Below, piece by piece: positions 17,696 to 26,585 of a stretch of DNA of 64,000 nt. A program made the position numbers and the translations under genes. Source of the stretch: Actinomycetales bacterium (GTDB lineage Bacteria > Actinomycetota > Actinomycetes > Actinomycetales > Microbacteriaceae). Where the stretch lies: the NCBI GenBank assembly GCA_015654475.1, contig JAATGV010000017.1, positions 1 through 64,000 on the forward strand. Reading direction: 5' to 3'. The notes under the pieces are model-generated. The model had not been told where the DNA came from. It saw nothing but the letters and a program-made list of their open reading frames with translations, and did not search any database. Within the stretch, counting starts at the first letter, position 1; every line of letters begins with the position of its first letter.

Positions 17696-18991
17696 CTAGC
17701 CAGCCAGTGCTGCCTGCACGGTGTTCATGAAATCGCTGCCCGATAGGTTGCCAGCCCCGAGCGGTCCACCATTATTTTGACTGGTCGTAACGGCATCGGT
17801 GTTGAAGAGACTTTCGAACCAGCCGACAGAGGTTTCTGTGGCGGCGATCTGTTCCTGGATCAGTTGTGTCAACTCGGCCACCTTCACATCACCAGTGACC
17901 GTGAATCCGGTGATCTGACCGAAATCGCGCAATGCGACGTTCCCGTAGTTCTTGGCTATGCAAGAAGCCCAGTCTCGTACTCTCGAGTCACCGTCGTACG
18001 CCGACTTCGAGAAAGCGATGTCGGTTCCGATGTTGGTCGGAGTCTGATCCGCAGAGCCTTTGCCACCCGCGACATTGGGGAACGGGATGAAACCGATGTT
18101 GTCCGTTCCGATCTTGTTCTCGTCCTCGTTGTTGAAGTCCGCGAGCGCCCAAGAACCCTGATAGTAGAACGCCGCCTTGCCTGTGAGGAACGTGTTCATC
18201 GCCGTCGCATAGTCGATCGAGCTCACGGACTTGCCGAAGTATCCTGCCTTACCGAGCGAAGCGACAGCATCCGCTGCCTTGACGTATTCTGCATCGGTGA
18301 GCGTGGCGTCGCCATTAGAGATTGCCGTCATCGCGTCGGGGCCGATATCGCGGAAGATATAGGCGCCGACCCAGCGGGTTACGCCCCATCCGTCGCCGCC
18401 CTTGCCTGCTGCAGAAATCGGCTGGACACCTGCAGCACTGAGAGTGGCGAACGCAGAGACGAGCGAATCCCAGGAATCGGGGACCGTAACGCCCGCCTCT
18501 TTGAGCAGCGACTTGTTGTACCAGACACCCTCGATGTTGAGTTCGGTTGGCAGCACCATGGTGTTGTCACCGTATAGCGCCTTGATGCCTGACGCGGCGA
18601 GAGGAACGATCGAGTCGGCGACGTCCGTGCCGGCGAAGTCGACGATCTTGCCCGCCTCGAAGAGTTCCTTGGTCAGGTCTGCAGAGTTCCCTGATACGAA
18701 CGCCGGCGGCAGCGCATTCTGGCCGCCGAGCAGTTGAAGCTGTTGGTCGAGCGTTCCCTGTGCTTGCTTTGTGATCTTCAGCGGAAGTGCTGCATTCTCG
18801 GCTGAGCATTCGTTCTCGCTGAGCGAGGTGAGTACGGCAGCAATCGTGGTGTTCTCGTTGATGGTAAGAAATGTGAAATCGGTTGCGGCGGCGCTACTAC
18901 TGGATCCGCTGCCGGAACAGGCAGAGAGTACGAGCGCAACACTTACCGCTGACCCGATCACTGCTAATCTGCGAATTGTGTGATGGGACAT
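17696..18991 (-). CDS. Extracellular sugar-binding lipoprotein of the ABC importer
   Basis: The 431-residue protein starts with a lipoprotein signal: basic MSHHTIRRL, a hydrophobic stretch and the lipobox VLSACSGSG, so it is anchored outside the membrane at Cys. The mature part looks like a family 1 solute-binding protein, with segments FSKSAYDGDSRVRDW, AAFYYQGSWALADF and the late aromatic region SVGWFESLF. ATG at 18991 has AAGGAGG upstream. It is the first gene of the ABC operon, directly downstream of a perfect LacI-type palindrome. Rhamnosides are the likely ligand from context; the exact sugar cannot be read from sequence. Confidence 0.92.
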   Translation of the reverse strand: MSHHTIRRLAVIGSAVSVALVLSACSGSGSSSSAAATDFTFLTINENTTIAAVLTSLSENECSAENAALPLKITKQAQGTLDQQLQLLGGQNALPPAFVSGNSADLTKELFEAGKIVDFAGTDVADSIVPLAASGIKALYGDNTMVLPTELNIEGVWYNKSLLKEAGVTVPDSWDSLVSAFATLSAAGVQPISAAGKGGDGWGVTRWVGAYIFRDIGPDAMTAISNGDATLTDAEYVKAADAVASLGKAGYFGKSVSSIDYATAMNTFLTGKAAFYYQGSWALADFNNEDENKIGTDNIGFIPFPNVAGGKGSADQTPTNIGTDIAFSKSAYDGDSRVRDWASCIAKNYGNVALRDFGQITGFTVTGDVKVAELTQLIQEQIAATETSVGWFESLFNTDAVTTSQNNGGPLGAGNLSGSDFMNTVQAALAG

Positions 18992-19048
18992 ATGTTCCTC
19001 CTTGAACGTTCCCTGGCGTGAGTCACAGCCTCGTGAAACACACTCTAT

Positions 19049-19060
19049 TGAAGCGCTTCA
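19049..19060. promoter_or_regulatory. LacI-type operator for the ABC importer operon
   Basis: TGAAGCGCTTCA is a perfect 12-bp palindrome centred on CG. It is located 58 bases before the binding-protein start and 109 bases before the divergent LacI gene. It differs from the operator at 11687, matching the presence of two different repressors. Confidence 0.65.
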
Positions 19061-19168
19061 CAAGCTAGCATCTTGGCCGCATGGTGTCAACTTCAAGGGA
19101 ATGGCATTGCGGCAGCACAGCGGTGCCGCAGCTCGCGTAGTAATCAGCGAGATGGTATAAAAGGCGGT

Positions 19169-20206
19169 ATGGCGTCCTCCCCTGACTCGCGCGTGCCGCG
19201 AATGGAAGATGTCGCTCGGGAAGCAGGTGTCGCGCTAGGCACCGTCTCGAATGTCTTGAATCGTCCGCAGAAAGTGTCACCAAAGGTTCAGGCGAAGGTG
19301 CACAAGGCCATCGCGGATCTCGGGTTTGTGCCGAACAGAGCGGCCCGGGTTCTCGCGGCAGGCACCAGCTCCACGATCGGATTCGTCGTCGTCGACCTCA
19401 GCAACTCGTTCTTCTTGGACATGACTCGTGGAGCAGAGCGCGAAGCCGCGCTTCACGGGCTGAATCTCCTGCTCGCAAACTCCGATGTCGACTTCAATCG
19501 AGAACGCGCATATCTGGAACTCTTTGCCCAAGAGCGGGTTGCCGGTGTGCTCCTGGCGCCCGTGACGACAAGTCAGCCGGTCCCCACCGCCATTCCCCAT
19601 GCATTCCCACTTCACACCGTGCTGCTGAATAGTGACGCCACCGAGGATGCGTGTACCGTTGGTGTCGACAATGAACTCGGTGGGTATCTTGCTGCCCGCC
19701 ACCTCATCGAGTTGGGGCGTAGCCGGCTCATGTTCGCCGGAAGCCCCGATTTCGCCCGGCCAGTCGGTCAACGATTTGCGGGAGTCAAACGAGCCATCGA
19801 TGAGGTGCCCACCGTCGGGCTTGAACTAATGCCCACAGATGAGGTGCAAGCAGAGGACGGACGCGCCGTCGGAAGAGCGGTATTGGATCGCCAACCATCC
19901 GAGCGTCCCGATGGAATCATCGCTAGTGCCGATCTCCTCGCGTTCGGCATCGTTCAGGCGTTCCTCAGCACGAGCGAAGTGCGCGTGCCGCAGGATATCG
20001 CCGTCACTGGATACGACAACAACCGAGCGGCCTGGGACAGCGGAGTGCCGATCACGACGCTCGCGCAGCCCGGGGAAGAGTCGGGTGCCGTGGCCATGCG
20101 GATGTTAATGGACGAACTGCGCGAAGGCAGGTCTCACGTACACACGCACACGGTGCTTAGCCCGAAGCTCCTCGTACGGGAAAGCACCGTGCCTCGCAGT
20201 TCATGA
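19169..20206 (+). CDS. LacI-family transcriptional regulator of the ABC importer
   Basis: The ~345-residue repressor has the helix-turn-helix MEDVAREAGVALGTVSNVLN and hinge ARVLAAG. An effector-binding domain follows (TIGFVVVDLSNSFF, VTGYDNNRAAWDSG, PITTLAQPGEESG). The longer open frame starts at 19073, but ATG 19169 is the natural N-terminus: AAAAGG precedes it and the upstream part overlaps the operator. It is divergent from the importer operon, with the palindrome between them. Its DNA-recognition helix (VALGTVSNVLN) differs from that of the first LacI (VSVGTVSNVIN), consistent with distinct operators. The inducer is unknown. Confidence 0.88.
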   Translation: MASSPDSRVPRMEDVAREAGVALGTVSNVLNRPQKVSPKVQAKVHKAIADLGFVPNRAARVLAAGTSSTIGFVVVDLSNSFFLDMTRGAEREAALHGLNLLLANSDVDFNRERAYLELFAQERVAGVLLAPVTTSQPVPTAIPHAFPLHTVLLNSDATEDACTVGVDNELGGYLAARHLIELGRSRLMFAGSPDFARPVGQRFAGVKRAIDEVPTVGLELMPTDEVQAEDGRAVGRAVLDRQPSERPDGIIASADLLAFGIVQAFLSTSEVRVPQDIAVTGYDNNRAAWDSGVPITTLAQPGEESGAVAMRMLMDELREGRSHVHTHTVLSPKLLVRESTVPRSS

Positions 20207-20315
20207 CATGCCTCGCGGATCCTTATCGCTAGCGCGTAGAAACGAGACTTTTCGGTGATTCAGATGAGGCATCACAGCGATAGACTTGTCTGAGGATGTT
20301 GTGAATATGTGCCCC

Positions 20316-20512
20316 ATGGCAAGGCAAGGAGGCCTTAGCGTGGATGTCCGAATCGCCGTGGTGCAGGCGACCGCAAGATCGCTAATCCTCTGACGGCGTC
20401 TGTGCAGTTCGGCTGCCTCTCTCCGGTTTCTGGAATCCACAACGTCGTGGACCCGCTCGGCCCACCGGCAAGGATGCTCGTGGAGTTGTGCTGGGTACTC
20501 AACCGCTAGGTC
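20316..20512 (+). pseudogene. Possible remnant of a nitrilase-family gene
   Basis: After the LacI gene the 340-base gap (20207-20546) holds an AAGGAGG six bases before GTG 20340 that opens VDVRIAVVQATA, the typical beginning of nitrilase/amidohydrolase proteins. The frame stops 18 codons later. In another frame from about 20391 the reading NPLTASVQFG...HNVVDPLGPPARMLVELCWVLNR ends in TAG at 20510-20512, vaguely like a nitrilase C-terminus. This suggests a gene reduced by internal deletion. The match is by eye and weak. Confidence 0.3.
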
Positions 20513-20546
20513 TCGGCCTGGCTCAGAACAAAAGAGGAGAATTCAA

Positions 20547-22028
20547 ATGACTGACACACTCTCCAGGGGAGAATTTGCAACAACCGGCGACCTTCCGAAG
20601 GCTGACCACATCATCAATGGTGAGCGCGTTGCTGCCAAAAGCTAAAAGGATGTCGTCGACCCCGGACGCCTCAACGAGGTCGTCGCCCAGTGCGGGCTCG
20701 GTACCCCCGAGGATGTCGACATGGCGGCAAAGGCCGCTCATGCCGCGTACCCGGGTTGGCGTGATACGGACCCCGCCGAACGCGCTGCGCTTGTGACGAA
20801 GGCGGCTGAGGTACTGAGCGAATCCTCCGCGGAGCTTGCGCCGCTACTGTGCCGTGAACACGGCGGCGTCTTGTGGGAAGCCGAAACCGACTTCAACGCT
20901 GGCGCCGGCACCTTGATGACGACCGCCGCCCAGGTCGAGGACTTCTATCGGCCGCAGACCATCGAGGACGACAACTGCATCATCCGTGTCGAACACACCC
21001 CGAAGGGTGTCGTGTCTGGGATCGAGCCCTGGAACATGCCCGTGGTGCTCACCATGATGAAGGTCGCACCGGCCCTGACGACGGGCAACTGCCTGATGAT
21101 AAAACCATCCAGCTCCGCACCCACCGCGCTGACATTCGCGTTGGAGAAGATGGCTGCTGTCTTCCCGCCTGGTGTTCTGAACGTGGTGAACGGCGCCGGG
21201 GCTCTAGGCGAGTCGCTGGTCACGCATCCGCTGGTTCGTAAAGTGGCATTCACCGGTGGCAACGATACCGGCTCCGGTGTGATGCGCAATGCTGCCGACA
21301 CCATCAAGAACGTTACCCTCGAGCTGGGGGGCAATGATCCGGCGATCGTGCTCGCTGATGCCGACATCGACATGGCCATCCCGCGACTGGTCAAGGGCAT
21401 CTTCACCCGGAGTGGGCAGATCTGCTTCGCCGTCAAGCGCATCTACGTGCAGAACAGCATTTACGACAAGTTCGTGGATGTGCTGACCGCCGCTGTCGAC
21501 GAGATCGTTGTCGGCCATGGGCTCGATGATGGCGTCACGATGGGCCCGCTGCACAACAAGGCTCAGTTCGACAGTGTTCAGTCGTTGCTGCAGCAGACCC
21601 GGAATTCCTCGGCGAAGGTCATCGAGCTCGGCAAGAAGGCGAACCCGGACGAGTGGGACAACGGCTACTACATGCTGCCCTGCGTGGTGCGTGACATCGA
21701 GCACTCCGCCCCTCTGAGCACACGTGAGCAGTTCGGCCCGGTCATCCCCGTCATCTCGTTCGACACCGAGGACCAGGCCATCGACTATGCGAACGACTCC
21801 GAGTTCGGCCTGTGCTCCTCCATATGGAGCAGGGACACCGAGAAAGCCCTTGGCCTAGCGCGTCGCATCGAGGCTGGGACAACCTTCATCAATGAGCACT
21901 CGCTCCTCGGCCTCGACCTGCGCATGCCCTTCGGTGGCGTAAAGCAAAGCGGCATCGGGCGTGAATACAGCCATTACGCGATGGAGGAGTACTCCGAATA
22001 CCACGCCATCAAGACGATGAAGCACTGA
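20547..22028 (+). pseudogene. NAD(P)-dependent aldehyde dehydrogenase interrupted by an in-frame TAA
   Basis: Reading from ATG 20547 (AAGAGGAG upstream) gives MTDTLSRGEFATTGDLPKAD, then HIINGERVAAKS, then TAA at 20643-20645. The same frame continues KDVVDPGRLNEVVAQ and on to a full aldehyde dehydrogenase. The catalytic core is intact: PWNMPVV, KPSSSAPT, FTGGNDTGSGV, Glu in TLELGGNDPAIVL and nucleophilic Cys in SGQICFAVKR. The C-terminal FGGVKQSGIGRE is also present. Translation could restart at ATG 20721 to give 435 residues, but this would lack the first ~58 residues, a conserved part of the NAD-binding domain. By context it could have oxidised lactaldehyde to lactate. Either a real recent nonsense mutation or a sequencing error explains the stop. 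Confidence 0.85.
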
Positions 22029-22125
22029 GCTGCGCCGTGGCGGGGCCGGCCGCCATGCTCTGCGCGGACGTTGTCCGGCGGTTAGCGTAACCGCGAACCG
22101 CGTTGTCTCACCGCGCCCGCGTTGC

Positions 22126-23040
22126 TCATGCCTGCGGCCCCAGACCGCCACGCGCCGCAATCGCCGAATGCCCGCCATTCAGCATCCGTCCGGCCACCAG
22201 ACGAGCGTGTGCCTCGTCGGCACAGAGGAGCGCCACGGACGGGCCGGACCCGGAGACGACCCCGCCAAGTGCACCAGCATCGCGCCCAGCGGCGAGAGTA
22301 TCGGCCAGATGCGGGGCAAGGAGGATGGCCGCTGCCTGCAGGTCATTGCGTAAGAGGGCGGCTATGGCTTGGGGATCCCCAGCACGGAGCGCGCTGATCA
22401 TGGCATCGGCGTCCGTGCGGCCCGGATCGACCATAGCCGCACGCTCGCCGGCACCAACACGATGCAACTCGTCAAACGTGGCATAGACCGCTGGAGTGCT
22501 CAACCCCGCCGGAGCGGTGACGATCACCCACCACAGCGGTGGTGCATCCACCGGTTCGAGGCATTCGCCCCTTCCTGTGCCCAATGCGGTTCCCCCGACA
22601 AGACAAAACGGCACGTCCGAACCGAGCTCGGCTGCAATTCCGAGCAACTCAGTTCGTCCTAGACCAGTGCCGAACGCGTCGTTCGCCGCGACCAGCGTTG
22701 CTGCGGCGTCGGCCGAGCCACCAGCCATTCCTCCTTGGATAGGGATGCGTTTGGTCACCGTGATATCGAGCGCCTGCCGCCGGCTGAGCTCACCACGAGC
22801 CGCAACTGCTTCAACGGCTCGCCATACGAGGTTGTCGTGACCAGTATCGAGAGCCGTCGTGTCGATCGGGCCCACGAACATGAGTCGGTCGATCCCATCG
22901 GCCGCGAATGCGACATGCACATCCTCTCGCAAGTCGACTGCGTGGAAGACGGTGACAAGCTCGTGGTACCCATCGGCTCGTCGCGGCCCGACCGCAAGAA
23001 ACGGGTTGATTTTTGCCTGGGAGGTGGCCAAAAATGCCAT
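22126..23040 (-). CDS. ispE: 4-diphosphocytidyl-2-C-methyl-D-erythritol kinase
   Basis: The 304-residue GHMP kinase carries out the ATP-dependent fourth step of the MEP isoprenoid pathway. The N-terminal substrate motif AKINPFLAVGPRRADGYHELVT, the ATP loop PIQGGMAGGSADAAA and the third motif VSGSGPSVALL are all in place. The start ATG 23040 is preceded by TAGGCT (RC of 23047-23052) with a 6-nt gap and no ribosome site, so a leaderless transcript is likely even though rsmA lies upstream. The order rsmI-metG-tatD-rsmA-ispE is a conserved actinobacterial block. Confidence 0.95.
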   Translation of the reverse strand: MAFLATSQAKINPFLAVGPRRADGYHELVTVFHAVDLREDVHVAFAADGIDRLMFVGPIDTTALDTGHDNLVWRAVEAVAARGELSRRQALDITVTKRIPIQGGMAGGSADAAATLVAANDAFGTGLGRTELLGIAAELGSDVPFCLVGGTALGTGRGECLEPVDAPPLWWVIVTAPAGLSTPAVYATFDELHRVGAGERAAMVDPGRTDADAMISALRAGDPQAIAALLRNDLQAAAILLAPHLADTLAAGRDAGALGGVVSGSGPSVALLCADEAHARLVAGRMLNGGHSAIAARGGLGPQA

Positions 23041-23071
23041 GTGCCGAGCCTAGCGGCTCGCATCCACTGCT

Positions 23072-23212
23072 GAACCGAGCAAAACCCGACAACAGCCCCT
23101 TCGCCTCCACCATTGAACGGAGCAAAACCCGACAGATAATACCGAATTCTGTCGGGTTTTGCTCGGTTCGGCGGGCAGGACTACACCGGGTTGTCGGGTT
23201 TTGCTCGGTTCA
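23072..23212. repeat. Four copies of an AACCGAGCAAAACCCGACA motif, two per orientation
   Basis: Between ispE and rsmA the motif occurs forward at about 23073-23091 and 23116-23134 (one base different), and reversed at 23150-23169 and 23192-23211. The inner pair can form a ~20-bp stem with a short loop and the outer pair can form a second, nested stem. The last copy contains the rsmA stop codon. Likely role is transcription termination or a REP-like element; nothing protein-coding is seen. Confidence 0.8.
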
Positions 23213-24091
23213 ACGAGGCGACGCGACCCGAGACTCCCCGGCCTTCGCCAACCCAACGAAGTCGGCAAGCGAAAGCCGTTCGGCACGATTGGACGGATCG
23301 ATGCCAGCGGATCGAAGAATAGCCTCGGCAGCCGCAGGTGAGCCAGCCCAGTCGCCAAGCGCTTGCCGCAACGTTTTGCGCCGAGCAGAGAATGCCGCTT
23401 CGATCGCCGCAAAGACTTCGCCCCGCAAGGCCTCGTCACCGAGCGACACATCCCGCGCGGAAAAACGCAGTAGCGCCGAGCCCACATTCGGCGCGGGCCA
23501 AAACACGTTCGTGCCCACAAGGCCAGCAACCTCCCACCGGCCAAACCACGCCAGCTTGGCGCTCGGCACGCCATACACTTTGCTCCCAGGTGGCGCGGCG
23601 ATTCGCTCAGCCACCTCCTGCTGCACCATCACCAAACCAGTGCGCACGCCAGGCAACACCGTCAACAGATGCACAAGCACCGGCACAGACACGTTGTACG
23701 GCAAGTTCGCGACCAAAGCAGTCGGCGAATCCCCCGCGGCCTCCACCTCTGCCGCCGTCACGGCCATCGCGTCCGAATGCAAAACGTCCGCAGGTACCCC
23801 CGGCGCGCGCTCTGCCAGGGTTGCGGGAAGCTGATCGGCCAACCGCGCATCGATTTCGACGGCGACGACATGCGCGCCCACATCCATCAGCCCAAGCGTC
23901 AGCGAACCGAGACCCGGCCCCACCTCAAGCACACGTTGCCCTGGAACCACGCCAGAGGCTGCGACAATGCGGCGAATCGTGTTCGGGTCGATAACGAAGT
24001 TCTGACCAAGCTTCTTGGTCGGACGGATGTCGAGCGTTGCTGCGAGCGCCCGAACGTCTGAAGGCCCAAGCAGCTTCACGCCAGAATCCAC
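23210..24091 (-). CDS. rsmA: 16S rRNA dimethyladenosine transferase (RsmA/KsgA)
   Basis: The 293-residue SAM-dependent enzyme dimethylates two adjacent adenosines near the 3' end of 16S rRNA late in 30S assembly. The motifs are [18 protein letters not shown] at the N-terminus, [10 protein letters not shown] (SAM motif I) and the catalytic [13 protein letters not shown] at 24091 is chosen because GGGGAG lies seven bases upstream; the longer frame to 24115 overlaps tatD. Only one base separates it from the tatD stop, so the two are translationally linked. Its TGA stop lies within the repeated motif described at 23072-23212. Confidence 0.95.
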   Translation of the reverse strand: MDSGVKLLGPSDVRALAATLDIRPTKKLGQNFVIDPNTIRRIVAASGVVPGQRVLEVGPGLGSLTLGLMDVGAHVVAVEIDARLADQLPATLAERAPGVPADVLHSDAMAVTAAEVEAAGDSPTALVANLPYNVSVPVLVHLLTVLPGVRTGLVMVQQEVAERIAAPPGSKVYGVPSAKLAWFGRWEVAGLVGTNVFWPAPNVGSALLRFSARDVSLGDEALRGEVFAAIEAAFSARRKTLRQALGDWAGSPAAAEAILRSAGIDPSNRAERLSLADFVGLAKAGESRVASPR

Positions 24092-24092
24092 G

Positions 24093-24980
24093 TCACCACT
24101 CCCCGTACACGGCATGAGTGTTGGCGGCGATCATCGTGGCAAGAACCGGTGCCGCAACTCCGCGTACTTCGGCCATCGCACGCAACGTGTCAGGCACGAG
24201 ATATGGCGCATTCGGGCGCCCCCGGTTCGGTATCGGGGTGAGGAACGGCGCATCCGTCTCGACCAGAATATGGCTCGGATCGGCGACGGCGAGAGCACGG
24301 CGAAGGTTCTGTGCGTTCTTGAACGTGACATTGCCCGCAAACGACAGATACCAGCCATGCTCATTGCAGATCTGCGCCAACTCGACATCCCCGGAAAAGC
24401 AGTGGAACACCGTGCGTTCGGGGGCGCCAACCGACAACAAGACTTCGACGACGTCGTCATGCGCATCACGGTCATGGATCTGCAGGGCTACGCCGGCATC
24501 TTTGGCAATCGCAATATGGTGGGCAAAGGCCGTACGTTGCAGCTCGCGTTCACGCTCGAACTCGGCTGTTCCAGCCTCGACGTAGTGATAGTCGAGGCCC
24601 GTCTCACCCACTGCGCGCACCCGCGGCAACCGCGCGAGTCGGTCGATCGTGTGCAGGCCATCATCCAATATTCCCTGATCGGCATATTCAGTGATGTAGT
24701 TGGGATGAATCGCAACAGCAGCAAGCGCCCGAGGCTCCGTTGCCGCAAAATCGGCGGACCACTGACTTGATACCGGATCGGTGCCCACCTGGACGATACC
24801 GGCGATTCCGACCGATTGCGCCCGGTCGAGGTGCTCCGACGGTGTAAGCGGATCAGCACCGTCACGCAACCGAGGCGACTCTTCGACAACCGGGTCAAGA
24901 TGTGTGTGATTGTCATACACAGCTACGTCGAGCGGCGCAGGCAACTCGGGGTAGCCACGCGGCCGGGATGAAGAACTCAC
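24093..24980 (-). CDS. tatD: TatD-family metal-dependent DNase/hydrolase
   Basis: This ~295-residue TIM-barrel hydrolase has the family metal ligands: HxH in DNHTHLD, Glu in GETGLDYHY, His in FHCFSGD and Asp in LVETDAPFL. TatD proteins are 3'-5' exonucleases or deaminase-like hydrolases implicated in DNA repair and RNA quality control. GTG at 24980 lies two bases after the metG TGA and is the natural start; the longer open frame is antisense to nothing useful and overlaps metG. No resuscitation-promoting-factor gene lies between tatD and rsmA, unlike in mycobacteria and streptomycetes. Confidence 0.93.
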   Translation of the reverse strand: MSSSSRPRGYPELPAPLDVAVYDNHTHLDPVVEESPRLRDGADPLTPSEHLDRAQSVGIAGIVQVGTDPVSSQWSADFAATEPRALAAVAIHPNYITEYADQGILDDGLHTIDRLARLPRVRAVGETGLDYHYVEAGTAEFERERELQRTAFAHHIAIAKDAGVALQIHDRDAHDDVVEVLLSVGAPERTVFHCFSGDVELAQICNEHGWYLSFAGNVTFKNAQNLRRALAVADPSHILVETDAPFLTPIPNRGRPNAPYLVPDTLRAMAEVRGVAAPVLATMIAANTHAVYGEW

Positions 24981-24982
24981 CG

Positions 24983-26575
24983 TCAGGCCTGCGGTACGGG
25001 GGTTGCGGGCACAGCATCGTCGTCGACCCGAGGAAACAGCGGTGGAATCGTGTGCACAGGACCAGCCGAGGCAACCGCAAACGCAGTGCGCACATCCTGA
25101 TCCTGTACGGGGCCTTTGCCGCCAATGGCCGCCCACAGCGTCTGCATCGACCCCGGCATGACGGGGGCAAGAAGCACGGCAAGCGTGGCAACGCCGTGCG
25201 TGAGGGTACTCAATACACGCGCAAGTCGGCCCGTGTCGCCCGCCTTTGCGAGTGCCCACGGCTCCTGCTCGGTGACATACCCGTTCAAAGCGTCAACGAG
25301 TTCCCAGATCACCGCAATGGCCTCATGCGGGGCAATGCGCTCGATCGCCGCATCGGCCTCACGCGTAACTCGCTGCTCAAGATCGGCAAGCGCCTGCTCT
25401 GGCTCGGTGACCGAGTCGAGAGCATCAACAGGAACCTGTCCATCAAAATATTTCTGCACCATGGCGATCACCCGGCTACCCAGGTTGCCAAGGCCATTGG
25501 CAAGCTCGGCGTGGTACCGGGCGTGGATGTCCTCCCAGGAGAACGACCCATCCGAACCAAGCGTGATTGCACGCATGAAGTAATACCGAAACGCATCGGT
25601 GCCGAACACGTCCGTGATCTGGCTTGGGGCAATGCCGGTCGCCTTCGATTTCGACATCTTCTCACCACCGACGAGAAGCCATCCGTGGCCAAACACTTTC
25701 TCAGGTATGGGCAGCCCGGCGGCCATCAGCATCGCAGGCCAGATCACGGCGTGAAAGCGCAAAATGTCTTTGCCGACCATGTGCAAGGCCGCAGGCCAGC
25801 GCCGCGCGAACTCGTCGGGGTCGGCGTCATATCCCACCGCAGTGACGTAGTTGAGCAGTGCATCGAACCAGACGTACACAACATGGCTTTCGTCCCACGG
25901 CACTTTGATGCCCCAGTCGAAGCTCGATCGCGAAATCGACAAGTCTTTCAGGCCGGACTGCACAAACGACACCACCTCGTTGCGTGCGGAATCGGGCTGG
26001 ATGAAGTCCGGGTGTGCCGCGTAATACTCAAGCAGCGGCTCGGCAAACTGGCTCATCGAGAAGAAATAGTTCTTCTCGCTCAGCAGTTCAAGAGGCTTGG
26101 AATGGATGGCGCACACCTTCTGGCCTTCAAACTCGCCCGTCCCATCCACAATCTCGCTCTCGGGCTTGAACTCTTCACAACCAACGCAATACAGCGCCTC
26201 AAACTCGCCGGCATAGATGTAGCCCGCGTCATACAGGCGCTGCAAGAAGATGCGCACGCCCTCCTCGTGCCGTTCGTCAGTGGTTCGGATGAAATCGTCG
26301 TTTGCGATGTTGAGAGTCTTCAGCAGGGGCTTCCACGCAGACTCGACAAGGCGGTCGACCCACTCCTTCGGCGACGTGTCGTGCGCCGTGGCAGTGCGCA
26401 AGATTTTTTGGCCATGCTCGTCGGTTCCCGTCAACAGCCAGGTGTCGTCGCCGCCCTGCCTGTGCCAGCGCGCAAGCACATCGCAGGCAACCTCGTTGTA
26501 TGCGTGGCCGATGTGCGGCACGTCATTGACGTAGAAAATTGGGGTAGTGATGTAAAAAGAGCGGCCCGACGACAT
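24983..26575 (-). CDS. metG: Methionyl-tRNA synthetase
   Basis: The 530-residue class I synthetase charges tRNA-Met. The HIGH motif is in VPHIGHAYNEVACD, the KMSKS motif in EKMSKSKATGI, and the anticodon-binding helical domain follows. The connecting peptide has one CxxC (YCVGCEEF), the single-knuckle form, and the C-terminal dimerisation domain is missing, as usual in actinobacteria. ATG at 26575 is chosen over ATG 26584 because TAGAAT (RC of 26583-26588) would start transcription at the A of 26575, giving a leaderless message. Confidence 0.96.
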   Translation of the reverse strand: MSSGRSFYITTPIFYVNDVPHIGHAYNEVACDVLARWHRQGGDDTWLLTGTDEHGQKILRTATAHDTSPKEWVDRLVESAWKPLLKTLNIANDDFIRTTDERHEEGVRIFLQRLYDAGYIYAGEFEALYCVGCEEFKPESEIVDGTGEFEGQKVCAIHSKPLELLSEKNYFFSMSQFAEPLLEYYAAHPDFIQPDSARNEVVSFVQSGLKDLSISRSSFDWGIKVPWDESHVVYVWFDALLNYVTAVGYDADPDEFARRWPAALHMVGKDILRFHAVIWPAMLMAAGLPIPEKVFGHGWLLVGGEKMSKSKATGIAPSQITDVFGTDAFRYYFMRAITLGSDGSFSWEDIHARYHAELANGLGNLGSRVIAMVQKYFDGQVPVDALDSVTEPEQALADLEQRVTREADAAIERIAPHEAIAVIWELVDALNGYVTEQEPWALAKAGDTGRLARVLSTLTHGVATLAVLLAPVMPGSMQTLWAAIGGKGPVQDQDVRTAFAVASAGPVHTIPPLFPRVDDDAVPATPVPQA

Positions 26576-26585
26576 GAGAGCCATT

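Noticed and set aside
23072-23212. Four similar ~20-mers as a possible small CRISPR array
   Set aside because: The copies are in both orientations and irregularly spaced (23-43 bases between copies), and no cas gene is present. Nested stems explain them better.
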